NCBI RefSeq assembly: GCF_014193655.1 | Contig: NZ_JACHZQ010000011.1 | Coordinates: forward strand, 1-64,000 | DNA: 64,000 nucleotides | Direction of reading: 5' to 3' | Source: Rhizobium sp. BK313 | GTDB lineage: Bacteria; Pseudomonadota; Alphaproteobacteria; Rhizobiales; Rhizobiaceae | Shown here: in pieces, positions 16,016 to 25,330 of the stretch | How positions within the stretch are numbered: the stretch's first letter is position 1 | Layout of the letters: every line of letters begins with the position of its first letter | Notes under the pieces: generated by a model | Database searches by the model: none | Told to the model about the DNA's origin: nothing | What the model saw: only the letters and a program-made list of their open reading frames with translations | Program-made: the position numbers and the translations under genes

Positions 16016-17218
16016 ATGACAGATATTTCAACATCCGTTCCCCTCACCCGGCAGATCACATCGCGCACCGTGCTGCGCGCTGTCTTCGAAAATGCCCCCG
16101 TGTCGCGTGCTGAACTGGCGCGCCTGACGGGGCTGTCGAAGCAAAGCATGTCCGAGATTGTGCGCGATCTTGAGGATGAGGGCTGGCTGCGCGTAACCGG
16201 CCGAACTCAGGGCGCGGTCGGGCGAAGCGCGGTGACCTATGAGCTCGAGCCGCGCAAGGCCTTCGTCTTCGGTGTCGATATCGGTGGCACCAAGATCCAT
16301 GCCGCACTGGCCGATCTTACTGGCGCAATCGCCGGCGAGATCATAGAGAGCACGGATTCGCGCGGCGGGGAACGCGTTGTCGACCAGATAGTGCGCATGC
16401 ATGACGCTCTGTTGGAAAAGACCGGCATTGCCAAGAAGGCCGTGAAGATGGGCGCAATCGGCATCCCCGGTGCAGTCCATCCAAAGAGCCGGCAACTCAC
16501 CATGGTGCCGAATATCCCAGGTCTTACGGACTTGGCTTTTGAAGACGTTCTCCGCGACAGGCTGGGCTACGACATCCTCATCGAGAACGATGTCAACATG
16601 GCCGCCAAGGGCGAACAATGGCTAGGCAACGGCCGCAGCATCGACAATTTCGTTTTCGTGGCGCTCGGTACAGGTATCGGCATGGGCATCGTCAACGAGG
16701 GCCGCATCGTCCGCGGCGCCCGCGGAGCAGCCGGCGAAATCGCCACCCTGCCGATCGGCGCCGATCCCTTCGATTCCCGTACCTTCATGGCCGGCGCGCT
16801 GGAGTCGGCAATCGGCAGTATCGCCATCCGCGGCCGCTACGAAGCGCTCGGCGGCACGCCGGGCCTGACTGTGCGCGAACTGTTCGAGCGTAAGGATGAT
16901 CCGGCAGCGGGCATGGTGATCGACGAAGTAGCGCGCGTCGTCGCGACCTCGCTCGTTGCCATCTCCGCGGTCGTCGATCCGGAAGTGGTGATTTTCGGCG
17001 GCAGCGTCGGGGCAAGGCCTGAACTGGTGGAGCGGATCAGCTTCTATCTGTCGCGTTGCGTGCCGGTGCCGCTGTCCTGCACCATCAGCCCGCTCGGCAG
17101 CCAGGCCGGCCTTTTCGGCGCCATTGCCATCGCGCTTGAGCAGTTCCGCGAGACGCTGTTCGAGATTCCAGGGCGCGCCGATCTCGGCATGGCTTTCATG
17201 GCGGAGAAAACATCGTAA
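16016..17218 (+). CDS. ROK family transcriptional regulator
   Basis: A 400-residue protein. An N-terminal winged helix-turn-helix (residues about 15-65: SRAELARLTGLSKQSMSEIV) precedes a ROK sugar-kinase-like domain starting GVDIGGTKIHAALADLTG. The ROK signature spans NFVFVALGTGIGMGIVNEG and GAAGEIATLPIG. The usual Cys-rich zinc motif of ROK proteins is not evident, which is seen in some regulators. It lies 61 bases before the gamma-glutamyltransferase gene and is divergent from the binding protein, so it probably regulates the whole split transport system in response to a sugar-like or related ligand. The ribosome site is weak. Confidence 0.85.
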   Translation: MTDISTSVPLTRQITSRTVLRAVFENAPVSRAELARLTGLSKQSMSEIVRDLEDEGWLRVTGRTQGAVGRSAVTYELEPRKAFVFGVDIGGTKIHAALADLTGAIAGEIIESTDSRGGERVVDQIVRMHDALLEKTGIAKKAVKMGAIGIPGAVHPKSRQLTMVPNIPGLTDLAFEDVLRDRLGYDILIENDVNMAAKGEQWLGNGRSIDNFVFVALGTGIGMGIVNEGRIVRGARGAAGEIATLPIGADPFDSRTFMAGALESAIGSIAIRGRYEALGGTPGLTVRELFERKDDPAAGMVIDEVARVVATSLVAISAVVDPEVVIFGGSVGARPELVERISFYLSRCVPVPLSCTISPLGSQAGLFGAIAIALEQFRETLFEIPGRADLGMAFMAEKTS

Positions 17219-17279
17219 AACGATATTGAAGCTCGCATCAGAGGCGAGCAGCAACAGGCAGATAAAGGACATTGAAGAC

Positions 17280-18869
17280 ATGCAGCAGCGGGATTTTTTC
17301 AAGCCGGGCCGTTCGGTCGCAATTTCCGACAGAGGCATGGCGGCGACCTCGCATCCGCAGGCAACATTGGCGGCGGTCGATATCTTGCGCGCTGGCGGCA
17401 GCGCGGTTGACGCGGCAGTCGCGGCGGTCGCACTGCAGTCGGTCATCGATCCGCACATGACCGGCATCGGCGGCGATTGCTTCGCTCTTTACAGCCCTGC
17501 CGGCGGCACGCCGATAGCACTCAATGGCTCCGGCCGCGCACCGCAAAAGGCGAAGCTTGACTACTTCCTGGAGAAGGGCTTCACCGCCATTCCCGACGAC
17601 AGCCCGCACGCGGTCACCGTTCCCGGCGCGGTCGATGCCTGGTGCCGGCTGATCGGCTCCTATGGCCGTTTCGATATGGGCCGTGTGCTTGCGCCGGCAA
17701 TCGCAGCCGCCGAAGACGGTTATTGCATCACACCGCGCGTCGAACTCGACTGGCGCCGCTATGGCGACCGTGTCGCCAAATACCCGGCCTCAGCAGCCTA
17801 TTTCCTGCCGCATGGCCGCGCACCGCGCACCGGCGAACGCATGGCCAATCCTGCTCTTGCCGCTACGCTGAAGGCAATCGCCAAGGACGGTCGCGACGCC
17901 TTTTATCGCGGCAAGGTGGCGGAGGAAATTACCCAGGTTTTGCAATCGTTTGGCGGATTGCATGAAGAAAGTGATTTCGCCAATTACAAAGCTTTCGAGA
18001 CCACGCCCATCTCCAGCAAATATCGCGGCCGCGACCTGCTCGAATGCCCCCCGAACGGTCAGGGTCTGGCCGCCCTGCTGATCACCCGCATTCTCGACGG
18101 TTTCGATCTTCGCGATCCCAAGTTGACCGAAGCCGACCGCATCCATCTGCTCGCAGAGGCGACAAAGGCGGGTTATGCCAAGCGCGACCAGCTCATCAGC
18201 GATCCGGATCACCTGACCTTCAGCATCGACGAACTGCTGTCGGATCGTTCCGTTGCCGCCATGCGCTCGCAGATCAGCCTCGAGCATGCCGCCGACCCGT
18301 CTATCTGGGATGGTCCGACACATAAGGACACGGTCTTTGTTTCGGTGGTCGACCGCGACGGTAACGCGATTTCGCTGATTAACTCGATCTTCTTTGCTTT
18401 CGGCAGTGGCATCTACGCGCCGCGCGCCGGCGTTCTGCTGCAGAACCGCGGCGCAGGTTTCGTCGTCAAGCAGGGACATCCAAATGCAATCGGCCCTGGC
18501 AAGCTGCCCTTCCACACCATCATTCCGGCCATGTTGATGGAAGACGGCAAGACGCGCATGAGCTTCGGGGTCATGGGTGGGCAATATCAGGCTACCGGTC
18601 ATGCCCATATGCTGAGCCAAATCCTTGACCGCGATCTCGATCCGCAGCAAGCGAGCGACCAGCCGCGCAGCTTCTGCTTCGGCGGTAAACTCGCTCTCGA
18701 ACCGACGATTTCGGAAGAGATCAAACTGGATCTCGAACGCCGCGGCCATGTCACCGAATGGGCCAGTGAGCCAATCGGAGGCGCGCAGGCGATCATGATC
18801 GATCATGAACGCGGCGTCCTGCTCGGCGCATCCGACCATCGCAAGGACGGCATCGCCCTCGGCTATTGA
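17280..18869 (+). CDS. ggt: Gamma-glutamyltransferase family hydrolase
   Basis: A 529-residue member of the gamma-glutamyltransferase (Ntn-hydrolase) family. ATG at 17280 is chosen from the family-like start RSVAISDRGMAATSHPQAT; upstream codons overlap the ROK gene. HMTGIGGDCFALYS is the typical substrate-side motif. Thr351 in HKDTVFVSVVD aligns with the autocatalytic nucleophile of E. coli GGT (TTHYSVVD). No signal peptide is present, so unlike E. coli GGT it should act in the cytoplasm, cleaving imported glutathione or gamma-glutamyl compounds. The neighbouring peptide importer fits this. Related family enzymes also act on other gamma-glutamyl or acyl substrates. Confidence 0.85.
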   Translation: MQQRDFFKPGRSVAISDRGMAATSHPQATLAAVDILRAGGSAVDAAVAAVALQSVIDPHMTGIGGDCFALYSPAGGTPIALNGSGRAPQKAKLDYFLEKGFTAIPDDSPHAVTVPGAVDAWCRLIGSYGRFDMGRVLAPAIAAAEDGYCITPRVELDWRRYGDRVAKYPASAAYFLPHGRAPRTGERMANPALAATLKAIAKDGRDAFYRGKVAEEITQVLQSFGGLHEESDFANYKAFETTPISSKYRGRDLLECPPNGQGLAALLITRILDGFDLRDPKLTEADRIHLLAEATKAGYAKRDQLISDPDHLTFSIDELLSDRSVAAMRSQISLEHAADPSIWDGPTHKDTVFVSVVDRDGNAISLINSIFFAFGSGIYAPRAGVLLQNRGAGFVVKQGHPNAIGPGKLPFHTIIPAMLMEDGKTRMSFGVMGGQYQATGHAHMLSQILDRDLDPQQASDQPRSFCFGGKLALEPTISEEIKLDLERRGHVTEWASEPIGGAQAIMIDHERGVLLGASDHRKDGIALGY

Positions 18870-18887
18870 GTTTGGGATATTGAAACC

Positions 18888-20501
18888 ATGACGTCTGCTT
18901 CCGTTCTCTCCGTCCGCGACTTGACCCTTACGCTTCCCGAGGGCGGAGACCGGAAATATGCGCTGCAAGGCCTGAGCTTCGATCTGGCGGAGCGAGAAAT
19001 TCTCTGCATCGTCGGCGAGTCCGGATCGGGGAAATCGCTCTGCGCCCAGACCATCATGGGCCTGCTGCCCAAAGCGATCGGCATCGAGAAAGGCGAAATC
19101 CTGCTGGAGGGGGCTGATATCATCAGCGCACCGCCGCCGGTGCTGCGTGATCTGCGCGGCAAGCGCGTCTCTATGATCTTCCAGGAGCCAATGACGGCGC
19201 TGAACCCCTCGATGCGCATCGGCGACCAGATTGCCGAAGTCTTCGAAGCGCATGGATTGCTGACCGAGAAGGAACGCGCGGAGCGCGCCGTGACGCTCGC
19301 AACCGAAGTCGGTCTGCCCAATCCCGAGCGTATCGTCCGCTCTTTCCCGCACCAGCTTTCCGGTGGCCAGCGCCAACGCGCGATGATCGCCATGGCCCTG
19401 GCGCTGGAGCCGAAAGTGTTGATCGCCGACGAGCCGACGACGGCGCTCGATGTCACCACGCAGGCGCAAATCCTGCGGCTGATCCGCGACATCCAGCAGC
19501 GGCGCGGCATGTCGGTCGTTTTCATCACCCATGATTTCGGCGTGGTCGCCGATATCGCCGACAAGGTACTGGTGTTGCAGAAGGGCCTGATGGTCGAACA
19601 GGGCACGGCCGAAAGCGTGCTGAAACACCCGACACAGGATTACACCAAGGCATTGCTCGCCGCCGTACCTTCGGCGATTCCGCCAGAACGCGCCTCGACC
19701 ACCGCGCGACCGATCGCCTTCTCCGTCGACAAGCTGTGCAAGACTTATGTTTCCGGTGGTGGCTTCCTGCAGCCGAAGCGCCGGACGCAGGCGGTCAACA
19801 AAGTCAGCTTCGAAATCCGGCGTGGCGAGACGCTAGGTCTGATCGGCGAATCCGGCTCAGGCAAATCCACGGTCGCCCGCTTGGTGACCCGGCTGATCGA
19901 TCCCGACAGCGGCCAGGTCATGCTCGCCAACGACGACTTCACCAAGCTCAAGGGTGCGAAGCTGCGACAGGCGCGCAAGCGCATCCAGATGGTCTTCCAG
20001 GATCCTTTCGCCTCGCTCAACCCGCGACGCAAGATCGGCCTCAGCATCGCGGATGGTCCGCTGGCGCATGGCGTCAGTCATGCGGAGGCAATGCAGGAAG
20101 CCCGCCAGCTCCTGACCCTCGTGGGTCTTGATCCGCGCGCTGTCGATCGTCTCCCGCATGAATTCTCCGGCGGCCAGCGTCAGCGTATCGGCCTTGCCCG
20201 TGCGCTCGCCTTGAAACCCGACGTTCTTGTCGCCGACGAATCCGTTTCGGCGCTCGACGTCACTGTGCAGGCGCAGGTGTTGAAACTGCTGGAAGAGCTG
20301 AAAGGCCGCCTCGATCTCGCGATGCTATTCATCACCCACGACCTGCATGTCGCCGCTCAGGTCTGCGACCGCATCGCCGTCATGCGCCGTGGCGAAATCG
20401 TGGAACTGAGGCCGGCGGCAGAGCTTATCAACGATCCGCAGCATCCCTATACGCGGGAATTGCTGTCGGCGATCCCAGGGCAAAATCTGACGGCGCATTG
20501 A
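18888..20501 (+). CDS. Peptide ABC transporter double ATPase (GsiA-like)
   Basis: A 537-residue fusion of two ATPase domains. Domain 1 has GESGSGKS and LSGGQRQRAMIAMALALEP; domain 2 has GESGSGKS and FSGGQRQRIGLARALALKP, each with Walker B (VLIADEPTTALD and VLVADESVSALD). Domain 2 reads ADES where ADEP is usual, a mild variation. Single-chain double ATPases of this kind serve DppBC/GsiCD-type permeases. It follows the gamma-glutamyltransferase by 18 bases and has no permease on its own strand, so it most likely energises the permeases at 12356-14169. Confidence 0.92.
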   Translation: MTSASVLSVRDLTLTLPEGGDRKYALQGLSFDLAEREILCIVGESGSGKSLCAQTIMGLLPKAIGIEKGEILLEGADIISAPPPVLRDLRGKRVSMIFQEPMTALNPSMRIGDQIAEVFEAHGLLTEKERAERAVTLATEVGLPNPERIVRSFPHQLSGGQRQRAMIAMALALEPKVLIADEPTTALDVTTQAQILRLIRDIQQRRGMSVVFITHDFGVVADIADKVLVLQKGLMVEQGTAESVLKHPTQDYTKALLAAVPSAIPPERASTTARPIAFSVDKLCKTYVSGGGFLQPKRRTQAVNKVSFEIRRGETLGLIGESGSGKSTVARLVTRLIDPDSGQVMLANDDFTKLKGAKLRQARKRIQMVFQDPFASLNPRRKIGLSIADGPLAHGVSHAEAMQEARQLLTLVGLDPRAVDRLPHEFSGGQRQRIGLARALALKPDVLVADESVSALDVTVQAQVLKLLEELKGRLDLAMLFITHDLHVAAQVCDRIAVMRRGEIVELRPAAELINDPQHPYTRELLSAIPGQNLTAH

Positions 20502-20554
20502 CGGGACATCAGGTTAATCGCATCCTATAGCTGTATAGGCTGATGGGTAAGCTG

Positions 20555-20800
20555 ATGAAAACGATTGAAATCGACGACGCGGGGAGTGTTCTTTCGACTT
20601 TGGCCGATCATGCGCTCAACGGAAACGTCTCCGTCATCACGCGTCAAGGCGAACGTGCCGCAGTGATCTTGTCCTACGGCGAATATCGAAGGCTGAAGCA
20701 GATGGTGCCTTCCCTCGGTTGGCTGCTCGCCAACGCTCCGCTTGAAGAGGACGATCTTCCGGTGAGAAAACCGGCGCGCTGCCGGCTTCTCGAATTTTGA
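20555..20800 (+). CDS. Phd/YefM-type antitoxin-like protein without a toxin
   Basis: An 81-residue protein (ATG at 20555; another in-frame ATG four codons upstream is possible). The pattern VSVITRQGERAAVILSYGEYRRLKQ is the Phd/YefM antitoxin DNA-binding fold, and a short acidic C-terminal tail (LEEDDLP) would be the toxin-binding part. No toxin gene follows: rhaI ends five bases downstream on the other strand, and the ABC ATPase ends 53 bases upstream. It may be a solitary antitoxin acting as a repressor or a remnant of a lost pair. Confidence 0.65.
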   Translation: MKTIEIDDAGSVLSTLADHALNGNVSVITRQGERAAVILSYGEYRRLKQMVPSLGWLLANAPLEEDDLPVRKPARCRLLEF

Positions 20801-20804
20801 TCTC

Positions 20805-22097
20805 TCAAATAATCCCGCCACCGCCTGCCGCGGAAACCGGACGCTCGCCAGCAACTTTTTTGCGATAACCGCTTGCCCGATAAGCCGCCACCGGATCGAT
20901 GGCGCCTCCGGTGCGGCGGCGGGCTTCCGCAAGAATCGGCTCGACATCGGCACGGTAGGCACGCTTCAGGGTTTCGGAGGCCATCAGGGCGTCGTTAGAG
21001 TCTTGATAACCCGCCAGCGCCTCGCGATCGACGATCAAAGCCTGCGCATAGGCGCGACGGATTTCGTTGGCGCTGGAGATCAGGCTTTCGATCGGATCGG
21101 TGACATTGTGTGACTGGTCGATCATATGGGCTGGATGGAAACCCTTCGCGCCACGATGCTCCGCGTCGACCAATTCGTTGAAGACGAGGAACAGGCGATA
21201 GGGGTCGATCGCGCCGGCATCGAGATCGTCGTCGCCATATTTCGAATCGTTGAAGTGGAAGCCGCCGAGCTTGCCGAACTGGATAAGGCGGGCGACGATC
21301 ATCTCGATATTGGTGTTCGGGGCATGGTGGCCGAGATCGACGAGGCAGAAGGCCCTTGGCCCGAGGGTTTGGGCGATCAGATAGTTTGTACCCCAATCCT
21401 GCACGACGGTCGAATAGAAGGCCGGCTCGTACATCTTGTGCTCGGAAAAAAGCCGCCAGTCTTCCGGTAGCGCCTTGTAGATCTCCGCCATCGCAGCGAG
21501 GTAACGTTCGAATGCCTTGGTAAAGTGGCTTTGACCGGGGAAGTTCGAACCGTCGCCGATCCAAACCGTCAGTGCCTTAGAACCTATCGCCTTGCCGATC
21601 TCGATGCATTCGATGTTGTGTTCGACAGCCTGCGCGCGCGTCGCCGCATCGACATGGCTGAGCGAGCCGTATTTATAGGAATGTGCCTGGCCGGGTGCGT
21701 CGGAGAAGGTGTTGGAATTCATGGCATCGAAGCCGAGGCCGAGCGCATCGCCTTTTGCCTTCAATTCCTTCGCATCCGCCTTATCCCAGGGGATATGCAG
21801 CGAGACCGTCGGCGTCGCCCGCGTCAACTGTTGGATGACGGCGCAATCGTCGAGTTTGTCGAAAATGCCGCGTGGTTCGCCGGTGCCCGGAAAGCGGGCA
21901 AAGCGCGTTCCGCCGGTGCCGACACCCCAGGAGGGCACGGCGACGAAAAATTCTGAGACCTTTTTCGTCACCGACTCGATATCGACGCCTCGGCGGTCAA
22001 GTGTGGCGCCCAGCGCCTCATAGTCGGAATTCAGCGCAGCGGCGCGCTTATCGTTTTCCGCAGCGACCAGATCCGGCGCAATTCTGAACTCGGCCAT
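20805..22097 (-). CDS. rhaI: L-rhamnose isomerase (rhizobial type)
   Basis: A 430-residue TIM-barrel isomerase converting L-rhamnose to L-rhamnulose. ATG at 22097 follows GGGAGGAAG; the longer in-frame extension lacks any such support. Metal-site segments can be read: SEHKMYEPAFY, VDLGHHAPNTNIE and GGFHFNDSKYGDDDLDAG. The protein belongs to the isomerase group found in rhizobia and pseudomonads rather than the E. coli RhaA group. It lies 64 bases after rhaD on the same strand, forming rhaDI, divergent from rhaRSTPQUK. Confidence 0.93.
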   Translation of the reverse strand: MAEFRIAPDLVAAENDKRAAALNSDYEALGATLDRRGVDIESVTKKVSEFFVAVPSWGVGTGGTRFARFPGTGEPRGIFDKLDDCAVIQQLTRATPTVSLHIPWDKADAKELKAKGDALGLGFDAMNSNTFSDAPGQAHSYKYGSLSHVDAATRAQAVEHNIECIEIGKAIGSKALTVWIGDGSNFPGQSHFTKAFERYLAAMAEIYKALPEDWRLFSEHKMYEPAFYSTVVQDWGTNYLIAQTLGPRAFCLVDLGHHAPNTNIEMIVARLIQFGKLGGFHFNDSKYGDDDLDAGAIDPYRLFLVFNELVDAEHRGAKGFHPAHMIDQSHNVTDPIESLISSANEIRRAYAQALIVDREALAGYQDSNDALMASETLKRAYRADVEPILAEARRRTGGAIDPVAAYRASGYRKKVAGERPVSAAGGGGII

Positions 22098-22161
22098 TCT
22101 TCCTCCCGAAAATCTGAGGCCCGCACCGGCGTTTGTCCCGGCCGGCGCAAGCCGAATAGAA

Positions 22162-24258
22162 CTAGCGCGTGAAGCTCTGCGCGTTGCCGGCATCGACATT
22201 GATGATATTACCGGTCGACTTCGCGGAAAGGTCGGAGGCGAGGAAATAGATAGCCTCTGCAATATCTTCCGGGAAAACGTTGAGCTTCAACATCGAGCGC
22301 TTGCGGTAATGTTCCTCCAACTCGTCCACCTCGATCTTCGAAGAGGCGGCGCGCTGTTCGCGCCATTCGCCGTTCCAGATCTTGGAGCCGCGCAGGACGG
22401 CGTCGGGATTGACAGTGTTGACGCGAATGCCCGCATCCGCACCCTCGAGCGCCAGGCAACGCGCCAGATGGATTTCGGCGGCCTTTGCCGTGCAGTAGGC
22501 GGCGGCATTCGGCGACGAGGCAAGACCATTCTTGGAAGCGACGAAAACGACATTGCCGCCGAGATTCTGACGGCGGAAGAGCCGGAAAGCTTCGCGCGAG
22601 ACCAGGAAATAGCCGGTCGCGAGAATGTCGATATTGCGATTCCACATCGAAAGCTCGGTGGTTTCGATCGGCGCGGACGAAGCAATGCCGGCATTCGAGA
22701 CAAGAATGTCGATGCCGCCGAACTCAACGCAGGCTTCGGCGAAGGAAGAAATGACGGCGTCTTCTTTGGTCACGTCGAGCTTGACGCTGCGCACCGCATC
22801 TGCACCGAATTTCTTGACAAAGTCTTCCTGGGTGCTCTCAAGCGCCGCCTGATCGATATCGGCAAGCACGACGCAGGCGCCCTCGCCCACCAGACGCGCC
22901 GCGGTGGCGCGGCCGATGCCACCGGCACCGCCGGTAACGAAAGCAACGCGGCCGGCAAGGCTCTTCGGCTTCGGCATGCGCTGCAGCTTTGCCTCTTCCA
23001 GCAGCCAATATTCGATATCGAAAGCTTCCTGCTCCGGCAGGCCCTGATATTCGGAGACCGTTGACGCGCCGCGCATGACATTGATGGCGTTGACATAAAA
23101 TTCGCTCGCGATGCGGGCAGTTGCCTTATCGCGGGCAAAGGACAGCATGCCGACCCCGGGGACCAGGAAAATCACGGGATTCGCATCGCGCATGGCTGGT
23201 GAATTGTCGTGCTTGCAGTCGTTGTAATAGCGCGCATAGTCGGCGCGATAATCTTCCAGCGCCTTGTCGAGTCCGGCAATAATTGCCTCCACGTCAGGTT
23301 TCGCCGGATCGAAGTCGACGATCAGCGGCCGGATTTTGGTGCGCAGGAAGTGGTCCGGGCAGCTGGTGCCCAATGCGCCGAGCGGACGCAAATCCTTTGA
23401 ATTGACGAATTCGAGCACCGCGGCCTGATCGTCGAAATGACCGAGCTTACGCTCCGCCTTGCCGATACGGCCACGAATTTCCGGCATCAGCTTGGCGGCG
23501 ATTGCCCGGCGCTCCGCTGGCGGAAGGCTCTCGACGACAGCGCCGCCGAAAATGGTCTTGCCTTCGGTCTTCGCCGCAAACCACTGGATCGCCTTGTTGA
23601 TGATCGCAAGGGTCAATTCGTAGCAGGCCTTGGCGTCGTTGGCCCAGGTGAACAGACCATGGCTTTCGAGTACGACGCCCTTGGCGTTCGGATGCGCCTT
23701 GACGAAGGCTTCGAGATCGAGGCCAAGCTGAAAACCGGGGCGACGCCAGGGCAGCCAGCCAATATCGTCGCCGAAAATCTCGCGCGTCAGCTCCCGGGAA
23801 TTCTTCGACGCGGCAATAGCGATGATCGCGTCGGGATGCATGTGGTCGACATGGGTAAAGGGCACGAAACCATGTAGCGGCGTGTCGATCGAAGCGGCGC
23901 GTGCGTTGAGGTTGAAGGTGCAGTGGGGGAGGAAACCCACCATGCGGTCTTCATCGGCCACACCCTTATAGATGCTCTTCAAACTGTCGAGCTTGTCCTG
24001 ATAGAGCGTGGCGAAACCGTCGAGCTTGATGGTGCCGACATCGCCGCCGGAGCCCTTTACCCACAAGACCTTGACCTTCCCGCCGGTCAGCGGATCGGTT
24101 TCCATGACCTTGGCAGACGTATTGCCGCCGCCATAGTTGGTGATACGCTTATCGGCGCCGAGCAAATTGGAGCGGTAGAGCAGCTTGCCCGGCTCATCAA
24201 GGCGGGCCGCATATGCATCATCCCAACGGTTTTCCAGAAGCTGAACCTCAGCGGCCAT
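22162..24258 (-). CDS. rhaD: Bifunctional rhamnulose-1-phosphate aldolase/alcohol dehydrogenase
   Basis: A 698-residue fusion. ATG at 24258 follows GGGAGGATG. Residues about 1-420 form a class II aldolase domain (ITNYGGGNTSAK; VPFTHVDHMHPDAI; LESHGLFTW), cleaving rhamnulose-1-phosphate. Residues about 430-698 form a short-chain dehydrogenase: the Rossmann motif VTGGAGGIGRATAARL, NAG in LVSNAGIASS, and catalytic YCTAK. The two activities would give dihydroxyacetone phosphate and process lactaldehyde. This fusion is characteristic of rhizobial rhamnose catabolism. It heads the rhaDI operon. Confidence 0.94.
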   Translation of the reverse strand: MAAEVQLLENRWDDAYAARLDEPGKLLYRSNLLGADKRITNYGGGNTSAKVMETDPLTGGKVKVLWVKGSGGDVGTIKLDGFATLYQDKLDSLKSIYKGVADEDRMVGFLPHCTFNLNARAASIDTPLHGFVPFTHVDHMHPDAIIAIAASKNSRELTREIFGDDIGWLPWRRPGFQLGLDLEAFVKAHPNAKGVVLESHGLFTWANDAKACYELTLAIINKAIQWFAAKTEGKTIFGGAVVESLPPAERRAIAAKLMPEIRGRIGKAERKLGHFDDQAAVLEFVNSKDLRPLGALGTSCPDHFLRTKIRPLIVDFDPAKPDVEAIIAGLDKALEDYRADYARYYNDCKHDNSPAMRDANPVIFLVPGVGMLSFARDKATARIASEFYVNAINVMRGASTVSEYQGLPEQEAFDIEYWLLEEAKLQRMPKPKSLAGRVAFVTGGAGGIGRATAARLVGEGACVVLADIDQAALESTQEDFVKKFGADAVRSVKLDVTKEDAVISSFAEACVEFGGIDILVSNAGIASSAPIETTELSMWNRNIDILATGYFLVSREAFRLFRRQNLGGNVVFVASKNGLASSPNAAAYCTAKAAEIHLARCLALEGADAGIRVNTVNPDAVLRGSKIWNGEWREQRAASSKIEVDELEEHYRKRSMLKLNVFPEDIAEAIYFLASDLSAKSTGNIINVDAGNAQSFTR

Positions 24259-24328
24259 ATCATCCTCCCATAAGATCATGTCTTGCAGGCGGGACCGAAA
24301 CATGTTCGCGCCGCCCTTTGCAATCACG

Positions 24329-24357
24329 ATATCGCTCACGCATAGTCGATTTGTCAA
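24329..24357 (-). promoter_or_regulatory. Putative rhaDI promoter
   Basis: On the minus strand, TTGACA (24357-24352) and CGATAT (24334-24329) are spaced 17 bases, about 70 bases upstream of the rhaD ATG. The -35 hexamer overlaps one arm of the inverted repeat described next. Confidence 0.5.
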
Positions 24358-24424
24358 TCGAAAACGATCATAATTGATAATGGTGCGATGCAATATGAAA
24401 GTTTTTGAGCGTTTGTGATTGACA
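24352..24424. promoter_or_regulatory. Inverted repeat in rhaD-rhaR divergent region, candidate RhaR operator
   Basis: TGTCAATC at 24352-24359 and its exact complement GATTGACA at 24417-24424 face each other across the divergent rhaD and rhaR upstream region. Each arm contains a TTGACA hexamer reading outward. This symmetry fits binding of a DeoR repressor (RhaR) at both promoters. The right-hand hexamer is close to the rhaR ribosome site, so its promoter role is less sure. Confidence 0.4.
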
Positions 24425-24464
24425 CTTTGTCACATTTGCGAAATAACCCAAGAAGGAGGAGCCG

Positions 24465-25277
24465 ATGCACGAACGTGAACGCCATCGCATCATTTTGAGC
24501 GCCGTACAGGAAAAACCTGTGGTGACGATTCAGGATATTTCCGAATTGACCGAGGCCTCGGAAGCGACGATCCGCCGTGATATCGCGGCCCTGCATGTGC
24601 AGGGAAAGATCCGGCGTGTGCGCGGCGGTGCGGAATCGATCCACCCTCCGCAACTCGGCAATCTCGCTGGCCGCCCCTTCCGCGTTTCGGAAGGCGTCAA
24701 TATCGATAAGAAACGCGCAATTGCGCGCAAGGCCGCTGAACTGTGCGGCCAGGGCGACGCCATCATCATCAATGGCGGCACGACGACATTCCAGCTCGTG
24801 CATTATATTTCGGCCTACCGGATGCAGGTGATGACCAATTCCTTCGCCATTGCCGAACATCTGGTTAAGCACTCGAAAAACACGGTGACGGTTCCGGGCG
24901 GCGCGATCTATCGCGAGCAGAGCCTGATCTTGTCGCCCTTCGACAATGACACGACCCGGAACTTCTATGCGCGGCGCATGTTCATCGGCGCACAGGGTGT
25001 TGGCCCGCTCGGCATCATGGAGGCCGATGCCCTGGTGATCCAGAGCGAGCAGAAGCTGATGCGCCAGGCCGACGAACTGGTCGTGATGGTCGATTCCAGC
25101 AAGTTTCATCAGCGCTCCAGCCTGATCCTGTGTCCGCTCGAACAAGTGACGACCATCATCACCGACGACGGCATTTCGGCGGAGACTGTACGGATGATTG
25201 AGGATGCGGGCGTATCCCTGATCACAACAAGCGTCGAGGCGCAGGCCGAGAGGGAGGATTCCCCGTCGGTCGCATAA
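24465..25277 (+). CDS. rhaR: DeoR-family regulator of rhamnose catabolism
   Basis: A 270-residue DeoR-type repressor with an AAGGAGGA ribosome site. The N-terminal helix-turn-helix spans VTIQDISELTEASEATIRRD followed by IAALHVQGKIRRVRGGAE, the DeoR signature. The C-terminal sugar-phosphate-binding fold has INGGTTTFQL and a DSSKF segment. First gene of rhaRSTPQUK, 53 bases before rhaS, and divergent from rhaDI. By analogy with the R. leguminosarum locus it represses both transcripts until rhamnose is present. Confidence 0.92.
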   Translation: MHERERHRIILSAVQEKPVVTIQDISELTEASEATIRRDIAALHVQGKIRRVRGGAESIHPPQLGNLAGRPFRVSEGVNIDKKRAIARKAAELCGQGDAIIINGGTTTFQLVHYISAYRMQVMTNSFAIAEHLVKHSKNTVTVPGGAIYREQSLILSPFDNDTTRNFYARRMFIGAQGVGPLGIMEADALVIQSEQKLMRQADELVVMVDSSKFHQRSSLILCPLEQVTTIITDDGISAETVRMIEDAGVSLITTSVEAQAEREDSPSVA

Positions 25278-25330
25278 GATATGCGGCTGTGGCGGGGTGA
25301 GCATAGCCTACAACTTTGGGAGGAAGAGAC

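Noticed and set aside
17790-19628. 612-codon open frame antisense to gamma-glutamyltransferase and ABC ATPase genes
   Set aside because: It lies opposite two well-supported genes; the length comes from GC-rich codon bias. No recognisable domain.
24419-24447. TTGACA-17-AATAAC as the rhaR promoter
   Set aside because: The predicted start would fall within the ribosome site of rhaR, so the hexamer is kept only as part of the inverted repeat.
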